Assembly (NCBI RefSeq): GCF_041296385.1
Contig: NC_091023.1
Location: 6,510,924 to 6,574,923, forward strand
Direction of reading: 5' to 3'
DNA length: 64,000 nucleotides
Origin: Aphelocoma coerulescens
Lineage: Eukaryota; Chordata; Aves; Passeriformes; Corvidae
Part shown: one piece after another, positions 41,201 to 47,800 of the stretch
Layout: every line of letters starts with the position of its first letter
Numbering within the stretch: position 1 is the stretch's first letter
Notes under the pieces: generated by a model
Told to the model about the DNA's origin: nothing
What the model saw: only the letters and a program-made list of their open reading frames with translations
Database searches by the model: none
Translations under genes and position numbers: made by a program

Positions 41201-41619
41201 ACTTAAGTAGCACACTCAGCTCCATGCTGAAAAGGCTTTATATCTTAGTTATTATTCAGAAATATTGATTCAAATGAAAAAAGTCTTCAGGGGCAAAAAT
41301 AAAAGTGAAATGTATTTAATGATAGCTATTACCTTTTATGACAGTCTGAAGATTCCATGAGCATTGCTGAATCTTTCCCATTTTCATCAGATTCATGACC
41401 ATGAGAGTCATGCCCACTTGAATAGTTTTCATTTGTGTCATTCCCACTGGAGTCATTTCCACTGGAATCATTTCCACTGGAATCATTTCCACTGGAGCCA
41501 CTGCTCATTTCAATATCTTCCTGAAGAACTTCATGAGAGTGTTCAGGCTTTGCTTGAATTTCTGAATCTTCAGCAATCATCTGGCTATGGTTACTTGGAA
41601 GTCCAGGATAATCACTCAT
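14107..41619 (-). CDS. PER2: PER2, period circadian regulator 2 (whole coding span, 22 coding exons)
   Basis: PER2 is the negative-limb clock protein. It pairs with CRY, binds CK1 delta/epsilon and represses CLOCK-BMAL1 in the nucleus. Joining minus-strand exons at 41333-41619, 40575-40643, 37334-37488, 36708-36829, 34954-35155, 33335-33386, 31867-32009, 31572-31650, 26736-26842, 25986-26139, 25695-25803, 25193-25324, 23916-24012, 23209-23365, 22999-23126, 21363-21536, 20847-21107, 19251-20098, 17635-17821, 16929-17121, 15221-15371 and 14107-14256 gives 3957 nt, or 1318 residues, with every phase matching. Recalled lengths are about 1255 residues for human PER2 and about 1340 for chicken. Order of parts: Ser-rich N-terminus with repeat (38-70), NES helix (~130-145), PAS-A (~175-300), PAS-B/PAC (~350-460), degron (498-508), CK1-binding region (~600-800), NLS (826-838), Pro-rich linker, LxxLL-like L-D-I-L-L, and the CRY-binding C-terminus (~1165-1290) ending E-E-Q-T as in human. 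The start is chosen at M-S-D-Y because it aligns with human M-N-G-Y and has A at -3. PER2 rather than PER1 or PER3 is supported by the FASP cluster and the C-terminus. Confidence 0.95.
15221..15371 (-). CDS. PER2: PER2 exon 23 (residues 1219-1269; CRY-binding helices)
   Basis: Acceptor ATTTTAG, donor [24 protein letters not shown] and G-G-L-P align with human K-L-Q-P-R-F-T-E-S-Q-K-Q-E-L and G-G-L-P. It ends in phase 0 just before the Cys pair. Confidence 0.95.
16929..17121 (-). CDS. PER2: PER2 exon 22 (residues 1155-1218; CRY-binding domain)
   Basis: Acceptor GTTTACAG, donor [26 protein letters not shown] and [17 protein letters not shown] match human nearly exactly. This begins the C-terminal segment that wraps around the CRY photolyase-homology region. 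Confidence 0.95.
17635..17821 (-). CDS. PER2: PER2 exon 21 (residues 1093-1154)
   Basis: Acceptor TATCACTAG, donor ACAG|GTAACT. Q-N-S-D-E-L-S, the L-D-I-L-L nuclear-receptor-box-like motif and [12 protein letters not shown] align with human Q-N-S-D-A-L-S, L-L-N-L-L and A-S-E-S-L-G-S-G-S-L-G-C. The exon is Ser/Gly rich. Confidence 0.93.
19251..20098 (-). CDS. PER2: PER2 exon 20 (residues 810-1092; NLS and Pro/Phe-rich linker)
   Basis: The largest exon (848 nt), with acceptor CCTTTTGCAG and donor [24 protein letters not shown] (825-839) is the bipartite NLS, matching human [27 protein letters not shown] and [14 protein letters not shown] are shared with human. Between them lies a low-complexity run with repeated F-P-x-Q units. 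A 124-codon plus-strand ORF over this exon is a shadow. Confidence 0.95.
20847..21107 (-). CDS. PER2: PER2 exon 19 (residues 723-809; CK1-binding region, C-terminal part)
   Basis: Acceptor TCCTGTAG, donor CGTG|GTATGG. It encodes [16 protein letters not shown] and [15 protein letters not shown], followed by [10 protein letters not shown]. In mammalian PERs this is the conserved block that anchors CK1 delta/epsilon. The amino half is divergent. Confidence 0.95.
21363..21536 (-). CDS. PER2: PER2 exon 18 (residues 665-722; FASP phosphoserine cluster)
   Basis: Acceptor TTTTAACAG, donor TTAG|GTATGA. It encodes [15 protein letters not shown] and the cluster S696, S699, S702, S705 and S708 at the SxxS spacing of mammalian PER2. 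By alignment S696 is the counterpart of human S662, the residue changed in familial advanced sleep phase. I-V-H-V-G-D-K-K follows. Confidence 0.95.
22999..23126 (-). CDS. PER2: PER2 exon 17 (residues 622-664)
   Basis: Acceptor GTATTTTAG, donor GGGAG|GTAACT. R-Y-L-E-S-C-N and K-R-K-C-E-P align with human R-Y-L-E-S-C-N-E-A-A-T-L-K-R-K-C-E. The K-R-K-C-E basic patch is conserved. Confidence 0.92.
23209..23365 (-). CDS. PER2: PER2 exon 16 (residues 570-621; start of CK1-binding region)
   Basis: Acceptor TTTCCACAG, donor ATCAG|GTAAGC. The 5' half is poorly conserved. The 3' half [13 protein letters not shown] matches human [12 protein letters not shown]. The following intron (23127-23208) is only 82 bp, the shortest in the gene. 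Confidence 0.92.
23916..24012 (-). CDS. PER2: PER2 exon 15 (residues 538-569)
   Basis: Acceptor ACTTGCAG, donor GCAG|GTAAGA. It encodes a Lys-rich linker starting [12 protein letters not shown]. Similarity to human (A-E-I-C-K-N-G-N-K-T-K-N) is moderate. The call rests mainly on splice sites and phase continuity with exons 14 and 16. Confidence 0.88.
25193..25324 (-). CDS. PER2: PER2 exon 14 (residues 494-537; beta-TrCP degron)
   Basis: Acceptor TTTTCACAG, donor [28 protein letters not shown] (498-516) matches human exactly. In mammals this is the phosphodegron bound by beta-TrCP after CK1 phosphorylation, which sets PER2 turnover. Downstream S-S-S-D-S is kept, but the mammalian R-R-R-R stretch is replaced by H-K-D-K. 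Confidence 0.95.
25695..25803 (-). CDS. PER2: PER2 exon 13 (residues 457-493; helix after PAS-B)
   Basis: Acceptor TTTGTGCAG, donor CTGCAG|GTACTG. It encodes [10 protein letters not shown] and the amphipathic helix [11 protein letters not shown], equivalent to the alpha-E helix/NES of mammalian PER2. It ends in phase 0. Confidence 0.94.
25986..26139 (-). CDS. PER2: PER2 exon 12 (residues 406-456; PAS-B/PAC)
   Basis: Acceptor TTCATTGCAG, donor GGAC|GTAAGT. It encodes [12 protein letters not shown] and [14 protein letters not shown], the PAC beta strands. These include the Trp-containing T-S-W-S-S loop known to contribute to PER2 dimers. Confidence 0.95.
26736..26842 (-). CDS. PER2: PER2 exon 11 (residues 370-405; PAS-B)
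   Basis: Acceptor TTTCTCCAG, donor AAAAAAA|GTATGT. It encodes [20 protein letters not shown] and [11 protein letters not shown]. The exon ends in a run of seven A on the coding strand. The next exon starts TT, restoring Ile as in human K-K-I-L-Q. Confidence 0.93.
26843..31571 (-). other. PER2 intron 10 (largest coding intron)
   Basis: 4.7 kb of AT-rich sequence between the PAS-B exons. It holds the CR1 fragment at 30490-30967 and a lone CACGTG at 28682-28687. No nested gene was recognised. ORFs of 60-130 codons here show no protein similarity. Confidence 0.75.
30490..30967 (+). mobile_element. CR1 LINE fragment (ORF2 piece plus 3' end)
   Basis: A 79-codon ORF carries [12 protein letters not shown] and [15 protein letters not shown], the CR1 reverse transcriptase fingers/palm region. 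F-A-D-N replaces the catalytic F-A-D-D. The sequence then jumps to the CR1 3' region (GGACAAGAGAAAATGG and AGGAACAGGCTGCCCA) and ends GATTCTATGA, so it is internally deleted and dead. It sits in intron 10, antisense to PER2. Confidence 0.88.
31572..31650 (-). CDS. PER2: PER2 exon 10 (residues 344-369; PAS-A/PAS-B junction)
   Basis: A 79-nt exon with acceptor TTTCTCTTAG and donor GAAAG|GTAACT. It encodes [16 protein letters not shown] and C-L-F-Q-D-V-D-E, the opening of PAS-B, nearly identical to human. Confidence 0.93.
31867..32009 (-). CDS. PER2: PER2 exon 9 (residues 296-343; end of PAS-A)
   Basis: Acceptor TTATTAG, donor GAAG|GTAATCC. It encodes [13 protein letters not shown] and [15 protein letters not shown], the last beta strands of PAS-A. 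L-C-C-V-L-L is the LxxLL-like motif implicated in nuclear-receptor contacts in mammalian PER2. Confidence 0.94.
33335..33386 (-). CDS. PER2: PER2 exon 8 (residues 279-295; PAS-A)
   Basis: A 52-nt exon with acceptor ATTTCTAG and donor GTAAGAC. It encodes [11 protein letters not shown], matching human [11 protein letters not shown]. The acceptor has a CTAGAG overlap. The phase-consistent choice restores a Glu across the junction with exon 7. Confidence 0.9.
34954..35155 (-). CDS. PER2: PER2 exon 7 (residues 212-278; PAS-A core)
   Basis: Acceptor ATTTTTAG, donor GCTG|GTGAGT. It encodes the PAS-A core [20 protein letters not shown] and [10 protein letters not shown], matching mammalian PER2 almost residue for residue. 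PAS-A and PAS-B mediate PER homo- and heterodimers. Confidence 0.95.
36708..36829 (-). CDS. PER2: PER2 exon 6 (residues 171-211; start of PAS-A)
   Basis: Acceptor CTCATGTAG, donor GCG|GTGAGT. It encodes N-E-E-Y-Y-Q-L-L-M and [19 protein letters not shown], almost identical to the human segment just before the PAS-A core. It ends in phase 0. Confidence 0.94.
37334..37488 (-). CDS. PER2: PER2 exon 5 (residues 119-170; NES helix)
   Basis: Acceptor ATCTTACAG, donor AAAG|GTAATC. It encodes the leucine-rich [11 protein letters not shown] helix, equivalent to the N-terminal nuclear export signal of mammalian PER2, followed by the basic K-R-V-K-G-K segment and [12 protein letters not shown] leading into PAS-A. 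Confidence 0.93.
37489..40574 (-). other. PER2 intron 4
   Basis: 3.1 kb between the N-terminal exons. A 101-codon plus-strand ORF at 38929-39234 has no recognisable similarity. I see no repeat family or further exon. Confidence 0.7.
40575..40643 (-). CDS. PER2: PER2 exon 4 (residues 96-118)
   Basis: A small 69-nt exon with acceptor TTTTTCTAG and donor GTAAATG. It encodes [11 protein letters not shown], close to human F-S-L-M-M-A-K-S-E-H-N, and enters and leaves in phase 2. It is too short to stand out as an ORF and was found by joining phases and by PER2 similarity. Confidence 0.9.
40858..40932 (-). mobile_element. CR1 3'-terminal fragment (reverse orientation)
   Basis: The plus strand reads CATAGAATACC, then TGAGTTGGAAAGGACCCATA, AGGATAACTGAGTCCTAT and TCCTCACAGGACC, the antisense of a CR1 tail (TCCAACTC ... 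ATTCTATG). Short and diverged. It sits about 215 bp from exon 4 in the 689-bp intron 3. Confidence 0.7.
41333..41619 (-). CDS. PER2: PER2 exon 3, coding part (residues 1-95, start codon)
   Basis: The ATG is at 41617-41619 in an A-A-G-ATG context. The exon encodes an acidic Ser/Gly/Asp-rich N-terminus. [13 protein letters not shown] matches the human L-Q-E-D-V-D-M-S-S-G-S-S-G segment. A four-copy S-S-G-N-D repeat (residues 42-61) follows, where human has one unit leading into T-N-E-N. The donor is AAAAG|GTAATA and the exon ends in phase 2. Confidence 0.88.
41438..41497 (-). repeat. Coding minisatellite, 4 x 15 bp (S-S-G-N-D)
   Basis: Four direct tandem copies of a 15-bp unit (plus-strand form TCATTTCCACTGGAA). 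The inner two are identical; the outer two differ by one or two bases. They encode S-S-G-N-D four times, residues 42-61 of PER2. Being a multiple of 3 bp, copy-number change would keep frame. Confidence 0.9.
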
Positions 41620-41837
41620 CTTCAGCTGCTCTTTTAAAGAGAATGACGGAGAAATGTTTCCACTGATACCAGGCTGCTGCTCAGGGTTCTGCTCCTCAGT
41701 GATAGAGGAGAACCCCCAGAACTTGATAGAGTCCGTGGGACACTCATTAGAGACACTGTCAAGACCAAGAGCAAATCAAGCCATATTCAGAATTTTCCCT
41801 CTGTACAAGCTCTGTTTGGAAGTACAGATGCAAAAAT
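41620..41837 (-). other. PER2: PER2 exon 3, 5'-leader part
   Basis: The acceptor at 41838-41839 follows a long pyrimidine tract and ends CTCCTCAG, the best acceptor near the start codon. The leader holds the tail of a spliced uORF (TGA at 41787-41789) and a two-codon uORF (41776-41784). From TGA at 41776-41778, the frame leading to the main ATG has a stop-free path about 50 codons long. A weaker internal acceptor (TTGACAG) lies at 41756-41757. Confidence 0.75.
41776..41784 (-). other. uORF2, minimal upstream ORF (ATG GCT TGA)
   Basis: A two-codon upstream ORF in the exon 3 leader, only a few bases after the uORF1 stop and about 160 nt before the main ATG. A regulatory uORF has been reported for mouse Per2. 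Conservation of this particular one is not tested here. Confidence 0.55.
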
Positions 41838-44800
41838 CTGAGGAGGAAGGGAAGGAAGAAAAAAAATTACTTTCTTGTTTGCCTTGCTGACAAACTGGAA
41901 TTTGCACTGACTGAAGAAAGTAAAAATTGACATTCATGGTTAATATATTCAGCACTTAAATGGTGAAATGTTTCAGTTAAAGTGAAAATCTCAAAATGTT
42001 TTATCATGAAAAGGATATTTCTTTTTTAGTAAAAGCCCACACAAAAAGAAAGTTGCACAAACATGGAAAAACTCCTTAAAAGTTCACATATTCCCTTGTT
42101 TTCTATTTTCCTACTTAATACTTCACAGTATTGCTACCTAGATTTGGATAATATGATTTTCAGTGAAACCATTCCACTGCCTTTCAGTTTACCTCGATAA
42201 AGAAAATACTACATTCAGACATCTGGGCGCTGCTTAATTGGTTTGGAGGAAATTTGGGTTGTTTTTCTGTTTTGTATTGGGGTTTTTTTAATACATAGTT
42301 TTGGGGTTTTTTTTCTTTTAAGATCAGTTGGGAGGGAACATTGCTATACTCTTCATGTCTGTCTTCGTACAAAAGCCATGTAGGTAGGCAGACAGAACAT
42401 ACAGTAGGAACAGGGAAACTAAGAATACAAACACACTTATTTACCGCCACCAAAAATTCTAAGGCATGAATAACCCTGAGAATAATTTTGTCTACTGATT
42501 ACCACTAATTTGGGAGGGTATGATAAAAATTGCTCGGAAAAGTAAGGTTAAAACAAACAAAAAAAACCCCATATCCCTGCTTTTAAACCAAATTCTAATG
42601 CACCAGGCTCAAAAATCAAAGTGTATACAGAGGTGAATCAAGGACAGACCAATACTGCAGTACCATCAAAAGAGAAGTACTGGAGAGCAGTTCAGCTTTA
42701 TTAATTAAAAAAATCATATTTAATGTGAGTCACATCCTCATCCATTTCAGCAACTCAGAGACAACAATAGTGTAAAACTATGAACTAAGATTCTCTGTTG
42801 AGAATCTCTGTTGCTTTCAAGACAACAGAACAATGTGTGTTCCTTCCTCTTTGATCCTTTAAAATATTCAAGATTACAGTTATTAACTAATAAACCTCTG
42901 ACTGGAAAAACGTCAATAAAAAAATTCACAACCAAGTTTTGTTAATATTAACTACAGCAGTTTTGTTTTAAACACAAATAAACAAATATATTTTTAAGAA
43001 AGACTGTCATTGAAAACATTCACAATAGCAATTTAAAACACACTATGATTCAACTTCCCCCAAAGCAACACCACATGGAAGCTATTTTCTTACCCTCCTA
43101 ATTGATGTTTTTCCAGACATTTTACATTTATTTTAGAGTTTTTTCAGAAAACACTACTTGTCTCCTCATTAGGTCAAAATAATATGCAAGGTATCTGCTT
43201 TCATTTAAAAGTATTTTTTAAGGAAATCCACTTAGGCTATCAGTAATGGTATAAAAATAGAAGTAATTTTTTTCCTTACAAGTTTATTCACTAGTACTTT
43301 ATTATAGGTGATAATAGAAAAACGCCTTTCAGTAGAGTAAAATATATTGACATTTCCCTTCTGCATGTATTCCCTTCAGGTACTTCAATCCAGATAAAAC
43401 AGACATCCTGTTAGGCTGCTGTATTGAACACTACTATACAGGCACTGAATTACCCTTCAGTAGCTCTGACAGTTTTTTTCTGGACTAAGGTTAACCACTT
43501 TTGTCTTGAAAATTACATAACCAGACCATGCAATAAAAGAATATTTACTCTGAGATGAAACTGTAGGATTATGTCACAATGGCACATTCTCTGGTGGCCA
43601 ATGATTAACTAGATCAGATAGCTCATCTCTAATTTAGTCTCTGTGATAGAGCAAGCTCACACTTCCCCTTGCCTTCCTTAGCAGACCTTTGAGTGGAGCT
43701 CCATCGGCTCTGGCCATGCACTGCCCACGAGCCTCAGTGCCCAGTGCTGCCCATGCCAGCGGCTGCAGAGGCATGGCCTGTGCTCAGCCACGCCTGGCTG
43801 GGTGTGAGAGGGACCAAAACCACCAAGGAGAGCCAAGATGGAATGTGGCACAGGGAATGCCTGCATGGGCAACACATGAGACAAAGCTCCTGTTACTGCA
43901 CAGGTGAGGAGGGTTCTATAAATGTGTTGATCCATTTGCACCCAGGAGATGCTCTTAGCACTACTGCAAGTGCTGTGTAACTCAGAGCATGTCTGGGTAA
44001 ATAACTGAAGCCACTCTCAAAAGCCACTTCCCATGTGTCAGTTGTCTATTTTTCCTCAGAGGACACTGAAGTTGTAAAGCTCTATGGAGAATTAGTGAGT
44101 AAAGGTAATTAACCCCACCATGATTGAAATGAAGTTTTCAGAAAAAAGGCACTCACAGCATCACCTTAAAGGAGGTCTGAGGTGTACGAACTTAAGACAA
44201 GATCTAAAACTTCTCATACTATATTCTGTGCCCAAGGCTGGAGTTTCTTCCTGTTTTCCTGACAAAATGCGACGTTGAAAGAGCTTTAGATACATGAGAA
44301 AAAATACTGCCCTGATCAAAACACCACTATCCGCTAGGAAATTATATGCTTTCTTTAGAGATAGGGGGAAAGAGCTCTCACAAAATAAAAAAAAAAAAAA
44401 TTAAAAAATAACAACTTTGGGCTGCTATATTTAATCCTATAAAGAAAACTTTGTAAATCACTATTGATAGGTTTATAAACATGAACTACCAGAAAACAGA
44501 CTTTCAGCATAGCCCTAAGTTCTGTGAAGATAATTAGCCCAGTATATATCACAGTAATGTGGTTTTAGTAAAACTGTGCTATTTATAGGAAGAGCAATGA
44601 TTGTGCCACAGCTTTCCTACTCTGATATAAATATTTTGTGTTTTAGTCTTTAGGCACCAGAAACCTCTTCTCCTGAATTCTGAAGCCAGAGAGGATTACA
44701 TGTGCTGTAGAATTTCCAGCCATGAGAGCTGTTCACAAGTGTTTCTTTGACACAACCCTTCCTTAGAAAATTATTTTCCCAAAGTCTTTTCTGCAATCCT

Positions 44801-47800
44801 TGGAAGTTTAAGAGGCGATGAAAATGTGCCATTGCTAGCATGTAGAGTCTTACAGTTTGAAATTCTGAGTTATTAAACCACTGGTGAGTAATTTCCTCCA
44901 CCTCCAAATATCATCTATTGTCTCATCTCCTCCCTTCTTTCCCTGACACTCAGGCTAGCTTCTGCCAGGTATTTGTAAGAAACTTCATCATTGTTTCCTT
45001 AGGTGGGAGACGATTGTTCCCTAAGTAAATAAATAAACAAACAAATCTATATGCTATCCAGTAACTTTTGAGGAATTTCCCGTAACTCCTGGAACAAGAG
45101 TTGATTGATTCAATGACAGTCAAGCTTTCAGGGTTTTAAAAAACATTTTTATTTTAAGCAGTGAGTACAGATTGAGAGAATCACCAACAAAAAAGAAATA
45201 GATGCTGACCCTTAAGAGACACTACATGATTTTTTTTTTCCTCTTGATACCTGGCAGAAATTTGTGTCAGGAAGCGATTCAGTCGTGTCATTTCTGGTTC
45301 TAACTAACAACATGCCAGAGCTTCTGCAGCTTTGCCCGTACCTAATAACTACATTAAAGTGACTACAATTTGGATCCCAAGGACAATCACACCAGGAAAA
45401 AAAAAAAAAAAGAGTATTCAAGTAATGGAGAAAACATAAGTTTGTCATCTTTAAAGGTATGTTTCAAAATGAACTGGCTCAGCTTGAGCTGGAATGGGTT
45501 TTTTTGGCAAGACTGGAAGATTAACGTCACTGAAAGTCTTGCACAAAATTTCTTCTGTTTCAAAATCTCAAAAGCCTCAGTGCCAAAGGCACATACCAGA
45601 GTAAGGAATACAGAAGAGTAAAGAGGAAGGAACAAGAAAAATATTATGATAAACTTGCCAGAGCTTCTGAAGAAAAAGAAAGAGAGGCATTTCTAAAACA
45701 AGACTTTACTACTTTGGAGGAATCTTGGCGCTTTTTAAATTTATTATGCGATGTTAATATATGCCCTAACTTTGGAGACATTTTCTTAGAAGAAATTGGA
45801 ATAACTGTGAAAAAAGCTCAGACTGGCAATAACCCTCCACCATGCTCTGCAATTTAGATAAGAAGTGATGCAGCTGGCTAGACTTCACTCTCAGCAGAGA
45901 AAGACCTTTAAGTGGAACATCTGCATGCAGGCACCAGCACTGTGCAAACACTTCAGGTGCACAGACGGTCAGACATCACAAAGAGATTAATTATCTTTGA
46001 AACTAATCTCAGGGAAAATAACATAATAAATTGCACATATTCATCCCACTCATATGCTTGAATAAATTCCCAATCACTAACAAAACAACGCTGGAAGGCA
46101 AAAGCTTGCATGTTTTCCTTGTGTGAGGTTCTCTCCTGTTACCAGTTTGAGGAAGGCAATTACATCCCATCCCAAGTTCAGGAAGCGTCTGAACATGGAA
46201 ACACAAAGAGCTCTTTTAGGTTTGATCTTGCAAGAAGCCAGGTTTTTCTTTATTTTTTTGTCCATCTCTAAACTTTTAACGGATGTTGTCTATTTTGACT
46301 CTATAAATAAAAACTTTTAAAATATTAAATTGGCACCAGTTAAGCTTGATTTTAAGGGAACTGGCTCACAAAAAGCCATTCTATTCATTCTGGCAAAGAC
46401 TAGAGCTCTCTAAGATCCTGATGCAGTGTGTGAAAGACACCATAATTCCACTGAGCACTAAGGACAAACGTAGGCATTGACTTGCCAGGTTAGGTACACA
46501 GCAAATGTCTTCTGGTTATTCATTACCTAGAGTTACTCCTTTATCCTGCAGTAAGACAAAGGAAACAGCCTGAACTTTAACACCACCAAAAAACCACACT
46601 AAAATGGACAAATGCTGAAAGAAGTAACTGAGCTTCTGCTTTTGAAAAACACCCTTAAGAAGGGTTGTAGAACACCAAGGAGGCAGATTTCTTCTGAAAC
46701 CATAACTTTAAACCCAAAAATCTTGTTTCAGCAGAGATCTGGTTATATTCAGAGAATGGATTTTTCCAGATTTCTTTTCACACAAAAACTATGTTTAGTA
46801 CTGGCATATAAAGGATGAGAAACTAACAATCCAGAGTCAAAATCATCCAATTCAAGAACTGAGTAAGATCTAATGATTTGAGTCTGAATTTGTAACTACT
46901 ATCAACTTACCAGTATTCCCAACAAAGCAAGAGCCACAGTATAGTTTTTGACTACAGACATGTAAATATTCGGTACTATTAACTACTGGCACCTATGGGA
47001 GATGTTCCTAATGGTCAAGATAAAATTTTACTGAAGATCTTGTCAACAAGAAGGGCTTCCACATGTCTTCTCGATTTTTGTTTTGCAAAATTACAAAAGT
47101 TTCCTTATTTAGATGACAAATAACTAGCAAGGGTTTATCATATCATGCAATTTTAGAGATAACTGAAAATTAATATCTACAATGAATGCATTCTCCCTGT
47201 GCAATTAGACAATAATTAAATGCTTGGTAGTCGAAAAACATTACAAGAAAATGTTGGAAATCAAACAATAATCCAAAAAGTGACTTGTTCAACTGTGCAA
47301 CTTCATCAACATTGAGAGCTTCATGTTTCCCTAGCACGAACAATTAACAGACTACCTTCACTAGGACATTTTCTAGGAAAAGGAGAAAGAAAAAGATGGC
47401 AATATTCTCAGACTATAGGAAACAATAACAAAGATGCTCAATAATTTCTTGCAAGATCTTTTTACTAAAAAAGAAAAGGAACTTTTTCTACTAGATTACT
47501 TATCTCACTTCAAGTAATCATGAACAAGTTTTGCTCTTTTACTAAACAAGCAATGAGATGTAATTCAGTTTTCTACTTATGTCAATAAAATTATCAACAT
47601 CTAGTATACCACAAATGCTCCCATAAAATCTGAATTTCACAACTTTTTGATACAGATTCAACCTTCAGTTCAAGAAAACCCCGAACACAAGACTCTTATT
47701 TAGATAAGAGTTACTAATAGCTTTATATGGGTCATCCTCATTAACCACTGCTTTCAGCTGCCACTTAACAAAGGGAACTGATCAAGACACAGCCCTGTTC

